Assembly: GCA_002221725.1 (NCBI GenBank)
Contig: NJFT01000140.1
Coordinates: 1-64,000 of the forward strand
Source: Scedosporium boydii
Lineage: Eukaryota; Ascomycota; Sordariomycetes; Microascales; Microascaceae
Direction: 5' to 3'
Length of the DNA: 64,000 nt
The notes beneath the pieces are model-generated. The model was given only the letters and a program-made list of their open reading frames with translations, did no database searches and was not told the DNA's origin. Each line of letters begins with the position of its first letter. The stretch's first letter is position 1. The position numbers and the translations under genes were made by a program. Shown in pieces: positions 10,962 to 20,925 of the stretch.

Positions 10962-12729
10962 ATGAGCAGCCCAAGGGCGCCCCCGGAATCGATGGAGATT
11001 GACGGGACCCCCACCTCGCCAAAGGCGTCATCGCCCATGATGGGGAAACAACTTGATAACCTCGACAGATTGACGGCTCCAATTGAGGTGGTACGTTGTG
11101 TCTCAAGCGTGTAACCTGCGCTAAAGGGCTATTCTCATCCCGGCATATCACCTTTAGGACAAGGCGAACGCGGACTCTGCACATCCCTCGTTGTGAGCTC
11201 GGCTCCCCTCAGCCATCTCAAGTATCATCTTTCCTGGCAGTCACTAACTACATAATAACGAGCCAGTGCTGTCACCGACACACAGTCACTTAAATCTGCC
11301 ATCTTTAATTACAAATGGGAATATGGCCGACGGTACCACGCGTTCGAGGAAGGCACCTACTGGTATACTACTTCTACTGATTCGTGATAATTAACCTGGC
11401 TAGCTTTTTTTTACGCGGTCCTGACCAGAGGTCCCCTTGCAGGGCCCCCAATGACGAGCGACAGCAAGAGGCTGAAGACATGGTGTGAGTCTTAATTGTC
11501 ACGTTCCATCCGTCTTTGTCTGACCAGCTTCATAGCCATGAGATGTATCGCATTGTACTAGAAGGCAAGCTCACTTTGGCTCCGGATGAAAACCTGCAGG
11601 TACGGTGTTTGTGTACCCCGATTTTTTTTCTGGGACTTCGCACGCATGCTAACAGTTCCTGTGAAACTGCTCTAGCATGTCCTTGACGTAGGTTGTGGAA
11701 CCGGAGTGTGGGCAATGTAAGTCACTGTACATCCCCATGCTAAAGGGTTTCTTCTTCCTGTTCTTCCCCTTTCCCTTTCTATCATACTCTAACAGATAGA
11801 GGCGAATAGCGAGTTCGCCGACGAACATCCCGAAGTTGAGGTGACTGGCGTTGATCTTTCACCCATCCAACCGCCCTTTGTACCGCCGAACTGCAGATTT
11901 GAAGTTGATGATATCAACAAGGAATGGACATATCCCGAGGAGTATTTTGACCTGGTCCACATTCGGTCAATGAGTGGTTGTGTCCCAGATTGGGTCGCGT
12001 TCTATAAGAAGGTTCTGAAGTATGCCCTCTCGAGTCTCAAGACTCTCAAGAAACGGGACACATAGAGGATATGGCTGGAAAACACAACATCTAACGGGGG
12101 ATTATCATAGACACCTTAAACCGGGCGCTTGGATCGAGCACGTTGAACTCTCCGGCGTAGCACAATGCGACGACGATACATTACCTCCAGACTCGGCGCA
12201 AAATAGATGGATTCAAGTGTTTAAGCAAATTGGGGAGGCTATTGGGCAACCATTCGATATAGCCGAGACGGCCGGGGATTTGATTCGAGAAGCAGGCTTT
12301 GTTAACGTTCATGAATGGAGGTTAAAGATACCCATCGGAACGTGGCCGAAGGATAAGGAGCTGAAGCAGTGGGGTGCTTGGAATAGGCTGTTCATACTTC
12401 AGGGGCTCGAGGGCTTTTCTATAAAGGGCTTGACGGATACCTTGGGCGTAAGTCTACTAAGCAGACGTTGATTCGTCGCCCTGTTGGCATTTTACGTCTG
12501 CTGGATATCGACTAACTCTGATGGGATAGTGGTCGTATGAACAGGCCCAACTGTACCTCGCCGAGCTTCGGAAAGAGCTTACCGACGATAGCATCCACTC
12601 CTATATAGACATGTAAGGCTCCCCTTGGTACATATAACCGGCTTTGATTACTTTATTCAGAAACACATAAGCACTAACATGCATAGGCTCATCATTGACG
12701 CCCAGAAGGCGGATGAAACTACCGAGTAG
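10962..12729 (+). CDS. LaeA-like SAM-dependent methyltransferase 1
   Basis: Nine exons by splice sites and phase: 10962-11090, 11286-11362, 11443-11482, 11528-11599, 11676-11716, 11810-12019, 12111-12447, 12530-12612, 12687-12729; 343 aa. It has the layout of the LaeA-like / TAM domain methyltransferases: YKWEYGRRYHAFEEGTYW, then PNDERQQEAEDM, SAM-binding motif I HVLDVGCGTGVWAI (from about residue 107), VTGVDLSPIQPPFVPPNCRF, and the post-core PGAWIEHVELSGV with REAGFVNV. Enzymes of this type are global regulators or tailoring methyltransferases, and the substrate is not predictable. The first exon and its donor (GTACGT) are the least certain part. A paralogue lies at 32313. Confidence 0.82.
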
Positions 12730-13216
12730 GCACTGGGCAGTGCCGAAGGGCAAGGTTGGTTGACGGGGCTTATAGATTCTTTATAGAGATATGGGTTTAA
12801 TTGGGCAGTTACCAACCAGTCCACCCGAGATCATGGGCTACTAATACGCATGCCCATTGAATAAAGTTGTATCTTCTTTATCGTGCATGGCATTGCAAGC
12901 CCCACATGCAGGACTTGAGGAGTCTCGGGTTATGATCAAAATATTCCAGTGGCAGCATTGAACCTTTACGCGCCCGGCCTTGAACGCAGAATTACGATCC
13001 CTATCGAGTGTGCAGCGCCCCATCGACGACCTCGGCCTCCATTATGTTCGAAAACGAAGCTGGACATGGCGGGGGTTGTTGAGCGAATAGCGGATTTGTT
13101 ACGATCAACGGCAGCGGGTTCCGCAGTGCCTGACACTCGGGCCTCTTCTTCAGATCCTTCCCTCTTACTTTCGATGTCGCTCGTGAAAAGAACAAAGACC
13201 CGCTCCCCCTCTTTTC

Positions 13217-13264
13217 CCTTCTTCCTCCCCGCCCTTTTCTCCTTCTTCCTCCCCGCCCTTTTCT
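13217..13264. repeat. 24-bp tandem duplication, pyrimidine-rich
   Basis: Two perfect consecutive copies of a 24-mer beginning CCTTCTTCC and ending CGCCCTTTTCT, followed by a partial third (CCTTCTTT). Confidence 0.85.
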
Positions 13265-13669
13265 CCTTCTTTCCCTTTCTAGTGTATGAGCCAGGCTCCA
13301 TCTGCGTAGAGCTCTCTAGCGGCGGGAGGATCCTATACCGTGGTATACCGTGGACCTAATGGTTACCCTAACATCGAGCTCTCTTCTGATATCATTCGAG
13401 CGTGCCGGCCAGGAGTAATCCTAGACTTCGTTTCTTAATTAAGTGCCTTCCCCATTCTTCCCTCACTCTACCCGAGTGACGACTTACCCCTCGATCAGCG
13501 GAATCTACACGCCAGAGAGTAGTCTAGTATTGTATCCGTAGTATTCAAAAGACACGACATGTGTTACTGGCTTTCAATGTCGTAACGCCCACGGAGGTCT
13601 CGATATAGGTCTCACTGAATGCCCCTCGCCCTCTCCAATGGTACGGCCATTCATACCTCGTATTAGCGC

Positions 13670-13724
13670 GATCATATAATCATAGTGAGACGGATCGTCT
13701 GTGATCATATAATCGAAGTGAGAC
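13670..13724. repeat. 22-bp direct repeat, spaced 33 bp
   Basis: GATCATATAATC followed by a two-base variable step and GTGAGAC occurs at 13670-13691 and again at 13703-13724, in the same orientation. Function unknown. Confidence 0.65.
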
Positions 13725-15096
13725 AGGCTGGCGTAGCCTGGTCGAGACATCATGAAGGAAAAAAACAAAAATAGAAACAAGAATGAATGACCCATGGCCA
13801 GCAGCCAGAACTCCCAGAAAATCAATGCGGGCCCTTAGACAGTATTTGCGGACGTCGGAACTGTCGATCCACTCAATTCAATACGAAGACTTTAAACAGG
13901 GTCGCACCCAACAGAAGGGGACGGCCGGGTGGAATGACGGTGAGGATACTGTAAGACAAAAAGAGGGAATATTAGAAGTTCCCCGGGACCAGAACTGAAC
14001 CATCTTCGAAAGAAACCGAACCGAATGAGCTGAATGAGCGGTGGTAAGACAGGAAAGTGGGATGGAAGGTAATGCTTGCGAACTTGAACAACTTAGAGAA
14101 AGCAGACTAAGACATCGTTTTCTGCCAACGTCCCTCTTGACTCTGAAGATTTCTTCCCCGTCGGCCTTGCCACTACTGCTGGAAAATCACAAGGTGCCCT
14201 CGTCGTTGATCGTACCTCCAGCACCGTCTCACCACTGGTGTCATGTTAGTTTATTACTAGAGAGCTCCGCCAGGAGGTTTCCAGGTCTCGGACAGGAACC
14301 TAGTAGAAATTAGGTGCAGTATTGATCAACCTTTGGTATCACGACGCAATGACGAGTCCGAGACAGCATGACAGGGTAATGTCGAAGGAGCCGGCTGAAC
14401 CAGCAAACTCAATTGCAATGCCAGCAACGCACATGGGGAAAGAAAGACTGCAGCAACTCACATTGAGGGTTGCTTAATGAGACACGTAGATCGGAGGCTG
14501 GGAGCCCCGCCTAGGAAGAGCTAGTGCGCAGAGGCGCAGCGCATAGGCTGGGGAATGCGTGCGAGTGGTTACTAGTATGGGGAAGACCGTCTTCTGAGCT
14601 GATACCTTAGAAACCCAAGCAAGTTTTGGGGAAGACCCTATAAGAGCCAGAACAAAGCCTCGCACCCGGTCGCGAATGTCTTTTTTTGACACGACAAACG
14701 TTAGGTAGAATACTTCCGACCTATTCCAGGCTAACTACAATGTGGGTGAAGTGTGAAGATAGTCCAGGTATCAGGATTAGCGGACTGCGGAGAGTCATGC
14801 AACAGTTGAGAGAGACCGGCAGGTCGTTTAAGAGAGAGCCGCGCATACACAGGTACGCAAATGGGCACGTACGTGGAAGGAAGAATTATATGAAGGTTCA
14901 GCGACTAGGATTTGGAACAACACCATCATTCTCGTACGTGAGCGACAGTCATACCTCCCACAAATGAAGAAAATCGACCTTCCGTATGGTGCGAGACACG
15001 GCAGTCTGTCCGGTCGATCGCTCCACATCGCAGACCATGCGAGGAACCCTCGGGGGGAAGTCCGGATGGACTGCGAATCTGCAGTCTATATTCGCG

Positions 15097-15104
15097 TATA
15101 AATA
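15097..15104 (+). promoter_or_regulatory. TATA box of secreted-protein gene
   Basis: TATAAATA, 161 bp before the ATG at 15265, followed by a CT/CA-rich leader typical of strongly expressed fungal genes. Confidence 0.55.
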
Positions 15105-15264
15105 TGCCGTTATTCATCCTCAAAGATTTATTGAACTTCTCATTCATTATCTTCAGCGCTCACTCAGCCCTGCAACCATAAAACAATCTCCTCTAAGCTC
15201 CTCATTTCTCTCAACAACCAGACAATCACGTCGACTCGTTTACCACTCGAAAGCCACCGCAATC

Positions 15265-15581
15265 ATGAAGTTTAACCCCGCCATCATCGTCGCCTTAGCC
15301 GCCGCCGCTGCCGCCGCTCCTGACGATACCAATCCTCCGAAGGCCTGCACGCCCGGCACTTATGCTTGTACTACCGATGCCAAGGGCTGGCAAGTCTGTG
15401 ATGTCTCTGGCCAGTTCGTCGTAAGTGAATTCACATCTTGGCAGTTTTGACGCAAAGAGCTATACTGATGAACTACTTCTAGCTTGCTGGTACTTGCCCC
15501 CCCGGCACTTCGTGCCAGTTCTTCCGGCCTAGCCTAAGCCCCTACTGCGTTCCCCCAGGCTTCAAGTTCCCTGGCCAGTAA
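15265..15581 (+). CDS. Small secreted cysteine-rich protein
   Basis: Two exons, 15265-15420 and 15483-15581, separated by a 62-bp intron (GTAAGT...TTCTAG); 84 aa. A signal peptide (MKFNPAIIVALAAAAAAAP) precedes a mature domain of about 65 residues with six cysteines in the pattern ACTPGTYAC, WQVC, AGTCPPGTSC and PYCVPPG. The CxPGxYxC/WxVC/AGxCPxGTxC arrangement recurs in small fungal extracellular proteins with a proposed carbohydrate-binding role. I know the pattern but not a proven function. A TATA box lies upstream and the leader is pyrimidine-rich, suggesting high inducible expression. Effector or cell-wall protein are both possible. Confidence 0.85.
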
Positions 15582-16175
15582 GGTTATCCTACACGGCCGA
15601 CAGCAGCGCCACCTTATATCAGAGAGTAGCGCAAGCCTACAGAAGTTGCGTCCCTCAGACTAGCTAGAACTAGATCTCTTCAATAAAAGCACCCCCTACA
15701 TCCTCGTCTTGCCCTGCAGAAGCTGTGATCCCCGCTTTTCTCTGCAGTCAGTGATAGTGTTGCCGGTTTCGTCTCAAAGACCTTGATCGCCCTTGGATCA
15801 CTTGGCGTAGCTCGACTGCTCTTTTCTCCCATCAACTCTTCACCGGAGAAGTCTTGGACTCTCCAGATCACATATTCCCCATTATGTCCGAGCTATACGG
15901 TATTCATTGCGTTGTTCATAACATTGGCATATTTCTGCGTTGGGGGATATCTGATAACCTCAATCACGCCACACCTTTCGATAGAAAATGTAGGGTTTTT
16001 GGGCTTCGCCTCTTAATACTTACCATGTCCATGGCGAATAAGTACGACCGATGCTAATATTATCGATGCTTAAAAATGCCGCGACCGACTTTGACGGCGA
16101 TGTCTTCGTTAGAAACTATGACCAACGGCGACGAATCTAGCTATTTCGTGAGAGTGTCTGCTTATACTACATTGA
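15582..16175. other. Intergenic between convergent genes
   Basis: Convergent 3' flanks of the secreted-protein gene and the minus-strand kinase-like gene. No gene seen. Confidence 0.4.
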
Positions 16176-16991
16176 TCATGATCCTTCTTCTTCGTCTTCT
16201 GGCAGAGTACTTGTAAGTTCCTCAAACTTTTGCTCCAACCATTTGCCCACGAATTCGAGGGCGGCCTCGTCACACTCGATCGAGGAAACTTTGAACTGCT
16301 TGACAGCAATTCCCTCCCACTCGCCGACACCGCCTCCCTTGCTCAACTCTGTACCTAGAGGCTGGCACGTATCGAAGTCTAGCAGTACGGGCTCGCCGCT
16401 ATCCGAGAACATCACGTTGAGGGGATTGATATCGTTGTGTGCCAATCCGAGGGCATGGAGATGATTGACCCCGGCCTTCAGGCCTTGCATGCACCGCTCC
16501 CGCTGGTCTTTATCAAAGGAAGACGGGTCGTACGCGCGCTCGAAGAGAGTCTTGCTGTACTTGACCAACGCCAAACCCGTGACGCGGCCGTCGTCGCTCA
16601 CCACGCACCCTAGAGACTGACCGAGGTTCGGATGGGGATGTTTGCGCAGGGTTTCGTAGATCTTCGCCTCCCGTAGGAGTCGGGCGGCTATCTCGTCCTT
16701 GCGGTCCGGCGAGTAGCCGTCGAGGGGCGGGTTTTTGATGTAGATGGTTGGCGCACGGGTTAGGTGCGAGTCAAAGGGTGGAAAGATGTCCTCGCGTGGG
16801 ATGGGCTTGAGGCTCTTGACGGCATCGTCTCGGTCCACGTCGGCCTTTCGCGCCGCGACCGTGCCGTGGTAGTAGGTGTCTCCCTCGAGAGCGACGATTG
16901 CCGTATGCGAAAATACCAGTCCAGACTTGCTGTCTTCTTTCCAGACCTCGTTGATGGAGACGATCTTCCGCGGCAGTGTTGCGCAACTCAT
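16176..16991 (-). CDS. Protein-kinase-like protein, 271 aa
   Basis: Single exon. The N-terminal 70 residues are unrelated to a normal glycine-rich loop. TIYIKNPPL resembles the lysine strand of small fungal orphan kinases, followed by RLLREAKIYETLRKHPHPNL (alpha-C helix with Glu) and the hinge ALVKYSKTLFERA. The catalytic loop is HNDINPLNV (HxDxxxxN intact, usual HRD changed to HND) and LLDFD replaces DFG. C-terminal lobe helices are reduced to KWLEQKFEELTSTLPEDEEE. The family is abundant in Pezizomycotina genomes, and substrates are unknown. Retained Asp, Asn and second Asp allow activity, while the absent Gly loop makes a pseudokinase or scaffold possible. The start is the first ATG, and no intron is needed. 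Confidence 0.82.
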   Translation of the reverse strand: MSCATLPRKIVSINEVWKEDSKSGLVFSHTAIVALEGDTYYHGTVAARKADVDRDDAVKSLKPIPREDIFPPFDSHLTRAPTIYIKNPPLDGYSPDRKDEIAARLLREAKIYETLRKHPHPNLGQSLGCVVSDDGRVTGLALVKYSKTLFERAYDPSSFDKDQRERCMQGLKAGVNHLHALGLAHNDINPLNVMFSDSGEPVLLDFDTCQPLGTELSKGGGVGEWEGIAVKQFKVSSIECDEAALEFVGKWLEQKFEELTSTLPEDEEEGS

Positions 16992-18275
16992 GGTGGCGTA
17001 TTATGGTTGGCTATTATTCTTGATTTGAGGGAGTGTGATTTGGGTAACGGTGAAAATAAAGTAGAGCTTCAAGACTGGTTTGGCCGATTTAAGCCGGAAA
17101 CCCTTGAGGGACAAAAGATCTGATGGCGTGGCAGAGTCCGATGGACGAGATCCGCGAAGATGATTGACGGGTGGATTAATTGACAGTCGGTTACGGCGAA
17201 GCGGGGACCGTCGGAGACCCCTAAAAGCAATACACAAACATCAAATCCATAGGGCCCTGGCCTAGTTGGGCAGGTTTCATCCAAGTTCATCATTCAAACA
17301 AGGAGCCGTCGAACAGCTTCACTGGAACCTGAAATATTAGGCAGGAAAGTGGGAAATCATCGGTAGCAATGGAAAGAATTCTCAGGATCAGGATGGTCAG
17401 AATCATCAAAATCCAACGTTTCATTGTGACGAAAGAAGACTTTGTGTGACGATAAGAGGGTTTCTGATTTGACAGAGTAGCCCTGTCGTAGCACGATGGC
17501 AGCCACTACGACCGCCATTACGGCAGCCTGGTGCCAGTGGTGGTCAATAGGCAGTTGAGCATCGAATCACGTTTGATATCAACAATTTGAAGGGTAAGAC
17601 CCCGCTTTTTCGGTCGGCGGTGTTGCAGACCGGGGCGGCCATAAATCGTCGACACGATTGGCCGCCATCATCCGACAGCAACGTACTTCATATCTTGCCC
17701 TCCAATTGATCACTTCCGCCATCGCCTGGCTGCTGCCAGGCGAGACACCACTGACAATGGAAATGCGCAAATGTGCAATGGACTGCTTCATGGCAGTTTC
17801 ACCCTCGCCAATTGGACGAACAAAGATAAGAGTTGATAAGAGTTCCGCCGCCAGACCGTGATGCATCTCATACATTCCAAATTGTCATGGCTGCAATAGC
17901 GTCTGCTGATAGCTCGGCACTTGGACGAGTTCGACTCTGACTTTCACCAGAGCCTCGCAAAAGTGATTACATGGGGAGCGGTTGCTCGGTTATATAAGGG
18001 TGACATGATTCCCCCGTCTTTCGTCCTGAGGATGGCTCCAAATTTCCCTACATCTCATCCCAAGCACCTGGCGAGCGTTGATACCATCGAATAGTGACCA
18101 GGCAGACTCTTCTCACTCTACACACACTCAACACAGCCCGCACTCCGAGTTAGTGCCTTGCGCAGTCCCATCATCCATATAAGTAGTTTAACGCTCGAGA
18201 ATATCATCAAAGCTTCCCAAGGTAAGGGCTGACCACGACTCTACGCGTCCACTATCTCCTAATGGACCTATAGAT
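16992..18275. other. Intergenic with a TATA-containing promoter
   Basis: No gene is recognised. A TATATAAG at 17991-17998 is followed by a CT/CA-rich leader (about 18100-18140) and a candidate 5' intron (GTAAGG near 18220 to TATAG before 18274), i.e. promoter architecture leading to the small frame at 18276. Confidence 0.4.
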
Positions 18276-18419
18276 ATGGCGTCACCAATTGACGGAGAAC
18301 TACTCGTCGATAGCTGCACGTTTGTGAATGTTGTTAAAACGGGTGTGGACGGGGCCCGAGTCGTGGGTTCGGTTAGGACTAAGGACTGTGGTAAGAGAAA
18401 CTGCCCAACATCTGGGTAA
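18276..18419 (+). CDS. Short ORF behind a TATA promoter, possible gene fragment
   Basis: Reads 47 residues from ATG (MASPIDGELLVDSCTFVNVV...). It lies downstream of a TATA box and a leader with a plausible leader intron. At GACTGTG|GTAAGA a strong donor occurs, so the frame may be a first coding exon whose continuation is missing or not recognised. No family is recognised. It may be the 5' remnant of a gene truncated by the unrelated sequence to the right. Confidence 0.25.
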   Translation: MASPIDGELLVDSCTFVNVVKTGVDGARVVGSVRTKDCGKRNCPTSG

Positions 18420-19191
18420 TGAAGAGGACATTGATGTACTTCACAAGGGGACACTCACCCCCTAGTTATAAGAGTTAATTCATTATTGAATCAACCACTT
18501 TCTCTTTAGCTTCGTATTCTTCCTATTTCCTACATTAGTACTGTGATCGAGTAGAGAAGTAAGACCAAAACACCCTCTCTAGGAGGCGTAGTAGGACGAA
18601 TCGATCCTCTGTACTTAATTTTAGCACACTCTCCCTTAATGCTTTGTTTGCTACAGGGCTCGTAAGGCCGAGAGAGGCACAGGATGGAGGCGAAAGGAAG
18701 GGCGATATGTGGTGTATTATATCGAATATTTGAAGCGGTGGCGATTACGGCGTGGCATGACCTCGGACGTGGAGAAAGCCCCGAGGAATGAGAACGGGCG
18801 TTATTTCTTGACAGCGGGTATAGGGTGCCGGAGAATATGCGTACAAGCGATGAAGAGAGGGTCAGACAGCTTCCTACCCTACAGCTCCCTTCGTGGCTTC
18901 TTGCCTTCCAAGACCTGCTGCTAGCACGAAGCTCTGCCAGGCATGGCTCTTTCCTACTATTCCCATATTCCTGCAGCCCCAACTCTTTTAGTATTCTTAT
19001 GTTCGTGATGAGGAGGCATCATAGGGGTATCGGGCAGTCTTAAATTTAACAATGATCTACAAAGTTTAAACCCCCCAGAAAACCACCCCAGAAAAACAAA
19101 CGCCCGGCAAGAAGAAAGACCCAGCGAAGAAAAAAAGACAAAGAACAGGAATTAAAGGTAAAGTAAAATAAAAAAAAAATCCATTGTTGGC
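18420..19191. other. Intergenic, long unassigned minus-strand frame
   Basis: A 150-codon open frame on the minus strand (18530-18982) has repeat-like, basic, low-hydrophobicity sequence and no splice or domain support. I do not call it a gene. Confidence 0.3.
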
Positions 19192-19830
19192 CTACACTCT
19201 CAATATGATCCACTCCTTGATCCTTTTTACCACCATCGTTCTAGTGCAAACCAGAACAGCCACAACGAAGCAAGAAATACCGAGGAGAGCCATTGCAGCT
19301 GAGAGGTGCTTTGGTGCCCACATCAGGCCCCCTCCAGCGAAACAACAGACAATCTCGAGGTAGAGGAGCGCCGGCGCGAAGCGGAGCGTGCTGTAGACGA
19401 TGATGCCGGTCGCCGCCACGCCCAGGGCAGACAAAACACACCCAAATCATGCTTTCGGTGCTTTCCTTCGACTCACAGTTCCCCTGTTCTAGAAGTTCCA
19501 CCAGCCGCCTAATACAACCAGTGGCTCTCGTCCATCTTGCCCCCGGCCGCTGTCGCGATGTCCTTGGTGGTTGCCCTCTCTGTCTGCAACAGTTTGAATC
19601 TCCCTTTCCTCCTGCAGCCGTCGCTTCATTTCTGCCTCCCATGCTCCTTCTTTATTCACGTTCGCATCGCCGAGCGGGGGCAGGAACGGTGCTAAGATCG
19701 GAGGTCTCGCCAAATGTAGTAATCGTAATCGATGGGCCGATAGCAAAGAGGGCAGGAGGAGTCGAGTCGGTCGACGCCGGATGGCACGGTCGGTCAGGGA
19801 AGTGGCATTTGTCGCCAACTCGCCATTGAT
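19192..19830 (-). pseudogene. Broken small membrane-protein gene
   Basis: Three consecutive protein-like segments lie in different minus-strand frames. The first is an N-terminal part with ITITTFGETSDLSTVPAP. The second is a charged stretch (EMKRRLQEE continuing as FKLLQTERATTKDIATAAGG, then KMDESHWLY before TAG at 19509-19511). The third is a C-terminal part of about 78 residues with three hydrophobic helices (AALGV...IIVYSTLRFAPALLYLEIVC and LLGISCFVVAVLVC) ending MVVKRIKEWIILRV. The gaps between frames are too short for introns, so indels are the simplest explanation. Alternatively, some small introns escape me. The family is unnamed and function is unknown. Confidence 0.4.
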
Positions 19831-20925
19831 TGATCCGTTTCACTGGCTTGTGAAGGAAGAAACAAAACGGGAGAGGGCTTTCGCTGGATGAAAAGGACGG
19901 TGTCAAAAACAACTAGCGTCTTCAACTGAGGCTTGCTAGCTTGAAACGGTTCTTCGATAGCAGCCCCGATTGAACAAGGGGCAAAAGAATCAAGAAAGAA
20001 AGGGAATCAAATATTCCAAATCTGATGGAAGCAGTTCCGCGATGGGATCACATCGCTCTTGTTGATTTTTCAATGGACCAGAGCAATCAGCTCCATGGGA
20101 AATCATCCTGGTGATGATGGAGAGTCCAAGTCCTGACCCCTCTTTTCCCAACAATTGAACGCTTCCAAATTAGTCAACGTTTATTCATTATTAAGAATAA
20201 TTACTAATACCGGCTTAACAAGAACACGGAAGGAGAGGATGTGGCTCAGTGAGAGACGAGACATGGCGTTCATCTGGTACTTCCGATGAAACCACTCAGG
20301 TCAAGAGCCGTATGCTCCTAGGACAAGATCAGTTGAGGTGCATCAAGAACAGTCATGTTGAAGAATTCCCATTGAAGAATTCCCAATGTGCGATGCTGTG
20401 CACCGCCACCGCCACTGGGACGAAGTGCTCCTTCTTCAGAACAGAGATTACAATGAACAGCAGAACAGGGCAGAGGACAGACGTTTCTTAAACTAGCTAG
20501 AACCATGTAATATTCTCTAAGAAGTAATGCTGTAGGTATCATTGAGCTCAAATGTCATTCTCGTAGCCAAGTGGGTGTCTTCTCTTCCATGGTCTCCTTC
20601 AACGCCCAGTTCACCACACATTTGTGTGGCCAGGCTCTGCCCCAGCACTGCCATCGGAAATAGGCCAATCCTTGATCAACGGACTACGTGCAGGCTCGAT
20701 ACCATCAAATCGTTGTCCACGAGGGAATTTGTATATAGATCCTCAGCCCCAATGAATTCCCAGCCCCAAAAAACCTCGCCCTCTCTAAACCGTGAATCTT
20801 GAAGGAAGTCTCGTAAACTTCACGCTCGCCCGCCCATCGTAGAGTACGTTTTTGCAAATATATTCTCCATTTACTCCAAGATAATCTTCATACTGTGCCT
20901 CCGAATACCCTAGAAATTAATCAGG
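19831..20925. other. Intergenic, no gene seen
   Basis: Short frames only. The right end contains the leader of the following large gene. Confidence 0.4.

Larger units (their letters stand above)
12730..15096. other. Gene-poor region with short repeats
   Basis: About 2.4 kb without a supported gene. Frames here are short, lack splice support and show no family motif. It holds two short repeats, listed separately, and the promoter of the secreted protein at 15265. Confidence 0.4.

Noticed and set aside
12949..13359. 136-codon plus-strand frame with FFLPALFSF repeats
   Set aside because: The apparent hydrophobic repeat is a by-product of the 24-bp pyrimidine tandem duplication. No start context or homologous feature.
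18530..18982. 150-codon open frame on the minus strand
   Set aside because: Basic, Ser/Arg-rich composition with no domain, splice sites or promoter. More likely a chance or repeat-derived frame.
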